A DNA stretch of 64,000 nucleotides, taken from contig NZ_JASERT010000001.1 in assembly GCF_030027245.1 (NCBI RefSeq), positions 579,001 through 643,000 of the forward strand, read 5' to 3'. The position numbers and the translations under genes were made by a program. The notes under the pieces were generated by a model. That model had not been told where the DNA came from. It searched no databases and worked only from the letters and a program-made list of their open reading frames with translations. This document shows positions 62,619 to 64,000 of the stretch, one piece after another. This DNA comes from Asticcacaulis sp. EMRT-3. GTDB lineage: Bacteria > Pseudomonadota > Alphaproteobacteria > Caulobacterales > Caulobacteraceae. Each line of letters opens with the position of its first letter. The stretch's first letter is position 1.

Positions 62619-63995
62619 ATGGCCGAAAAACCCGCTTCCGCTCGCGCCGCCGTTATCCTCGCCGCCGGGCAGGGCACGCGCATGAAGTCGCCCCTGCCCA
62701 AGGTGCTGCATAAGATCGGCGGACGCACCATGCTCGACCGGGCCATTGACGCAGCGCTGGATGTGGGTTGCGAGCGCGTCATCGTGGTGGTGGGCACGCA
62801 TAGTCCTGAGGTGCGCGCCGTCGCCGAAAAGCGCGTCGGTTCCGCCAATATCGTCACCCAGGATCCGCCGCAGGGCACCGGCCATGCCGTCAGTGTGGCC
62901 AAGGCCGCCCTGGCCGATTTCGACGGCAGCGTGATCATCACCTATGCCGACTCGCCGCTGATGGCGCGCAAGGTGCTGGAGCCGGTGTTTGCGCTCAATG
63001 AACGCGCCGATCTGGCCGTGCTGGGCTTTAACGCCGCCGATCCTTCGGCCTATGGCCGCCTGATCCTCGATGGCGACGGGCTGGAGGCGATTGTCGAAGC
63101 GCGCGAATGCACGCCGGAGCAACTGGCCATCACCGCTTGCAATTCCGGCGTCATCGCCTGCGACCGGGCGCTGTTGTTTGAACTGCTGGCCGGGGTCGGC
63201 AACGACAATTCCAAGGGCGAATACTACCTGACCGACATTGTCGGCATCGCCCGTCATCGCGGCCTGTTGCCGCGCGTCTGTTTTGCGCAGGAAAACGAGG
63301 TGCTGGGGGCAAATTCACAGGCCGAACTGGCGGTGATCGAGCGCGTCTGGCAGGACGGTGTGCGCCGTGGTTTTATGGACAATGGCGTCCATATGCCCGC
63401 GCCGGAAACGGTTTTCTTTGGCTGGGATACGCAGATTGCGCCCGGTGTGGTGATCGAGCCCCATGTGGTGTTTGGCGAAGGCGTTACGGTGGCCACAGGC
63501 GCGGTGATCCGGGCCTTTTCGCATCTCGAAGGCGCAAAAGTGGGCGAAGGCGCGCTGATCGGTCCCTATGCCCGTCTGCGCCCCGGTGCGGACATAGGCC
63601 GTGACGCGCATATCGGTAATTTCGTCGAGGTCAAGAATGTGACGATCGGCGCGGGGGCCAAGGCCAATCATCTCAGCTATCTCGGCGATGGCGAGGTGGG
63701 GGCGGGCTCCAATATCGGCGCGGGCACCATTTTCTGCAATTATGACGGCTATTTCAAATACCGGACGATCATTGGTGAAAACGCTTTTATCGGCTCGAAC
63801 ACGGCGCTGGTGGCGCCGGTGACGGTGGGGGCGGGGGCCATGACCGGTTCGGGTTCGGTGATCACGCGCGATGTGACGCCGGGGGCGCTGGCTTTTGAAC
63901 GCGCCGATCAGATCGAAAAGCTGGACTGGGCCACGAATTTCCGTGCTCGTAAGGCGGCGGAAAAAGCGACCCGCGCTCAAAAAGCGAAGCGTTAG
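62619..63995 (+). CDS. glmU: Bifunctional UDP-GlcNAc pyrophosphorylase / GlcN-1-P acetyltransferase GlmU
   Basis: 458 residues from the ATG at 62619 ([20 protein letters not shown]). It makes UDP-GlcNAc for peptidoglycan and LPS. N-terminal uridylyltransferase: [22 protein letters not shown], the UDP site [12 protein letters not shown] and TYADSPLM. C-terminal left-handed beta-helix from about residue 250, with acetyltransferase residues in [32 protein letters not shown] and [13 protein letters not shown]. The stop lies 5 bp before the window ends. Confidence 0.97.
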   Translation: MAEKPASARAAVILAAGQGTRMKSPLPKVLHKIGGRTMLDRAIDAALDVGCERVIVVVGTHSPEVRAVAEKRVGSANIVTQDPPQGTGHAVSVAKAALADFDGSVIITYADSPLMARKVLEPVFALNERADLAVLGFNAADPSAYGRLILDGDGLEAIVEARECTPEQLAITACNSGVIACDRALLFELLAGVGNDNSKGEYYLTDIVGIARHRGLLPRVCFAQENEVLGANSQAELAVIERVWQDGVRRGFMDNGVHMPAPETVFFGWDTQIAPGVVIEPHVVFGEGVTVATGAVIRAFSHLEGAKVGEGALIGPYARLRPGADIGRDAHIGNFVEVKNVTIGAGAKANHLSYLGDGEVGAGSNIGAGTIFCNYDGYFKYRTIIGENAFIGSNTALVAPVTVGAGAMTGSGSVITRDVTPGALAFERADQIEKLDWATNFRARKAAEKATRAQKAKR

Positions 63996-64000
63996 CGCAA

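Overview
The window is GC-rich (about 60% by eye) alphaproteobacterial chromosome and most resembles a member of the Caulobacteraceae (Caulobacter/Asticcacaulis type). This rests on gene content: a GapR (DUF2312) nucleoid protein, a TacA-like sigma-54 response regulator, a CicA-like HAD phosphatase beside clpX, a zinc-free 41-residue L36, split pntAA/pntAB/pntB transhydrogenase genes behind an aa3-oxidase subunit IV gene, the order SPOR-nagZ-scpA-scpB-tatA-tatB-tatC-serS, and lon followed by an HU gene. No taxonomic marker was searched, so the genus is an inference. || Layout. 1-2.5 kb (minus): a secreted protein cut by the window edge, a Met-rich outer-membrane-like protein, a small Met/Cys protein and a COQ9-family protein. 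2.8-4.2 kb (plus): rpsU with an apparent CTG start, a YciA-type thioesterase and a membrane protein, followed by a 145-bp tandem repeat. 4.5-11.1 kb (minus): a secreted protein, the pnt operon containing an embedded SnoaL-like gene, a cox subunit IV gene and an M3 oligopeptidase. 11.3-16.2 kb: tacA-like regulator, lactonase, GH99-like hydrolase, gapR and rpmJ. 16.4-23 kb (plus): MltB, MotA, three Ala-rich lipoproteins, MnmC and three DUF6491 paralogues. 23-30.6 kb: lepA, GDSL esterase, fasciclin protein, DUF1134/EipA-like protein, Gfo/Idh/MocA oxidoreductase, 2OG-Fe(II) oxygenase and SIMPL protein. 30.7-33.3 kb: a CAU-anticodon tRNA, TadE- and TadG-like genes and a small GNAT. 33.5-40.5 kb: the cell-wall, chromosome-segregation, Tat-export and serS block. 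40.5-41.3 kb: a tandem array of serS 3' ends separated by palindromic repeats. 41.3-51 kb: scoAB, an FAD reductase, folD, hutG, GH16, a Kef-type antiporter, cicA and clpX. 51-53.2 kb: an accessory patch with a RAYT transposase, an AT-rich orphan lipoprotein and an HlyD remnant. 53.4-56.4 kb: lon and HU. 56.6-61.8 kb: a mobile region between two convergent tRNA-Val genes (two IS256 copies, one IS3, a doubly truncated integrase). 61.8-64 kb: gph and glmU. || Most notable. serS carries two separate anomalies. One is an in-frame AT-rich segment (roughly 30% GC by my count) of about 52 extra codons between class II motif 1 and the serine-binding TAE loop. The other is three further tandem copies of its own 3' end, each encoding motif 3, which differ from serS almost only at synonymous sites. 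The same array carries hairpin repeats found elsewhere in the window, and a REP-associated transposase gene lies 10 kb away. No defence system, CRISPR array or biosynthetic cluster is visible.
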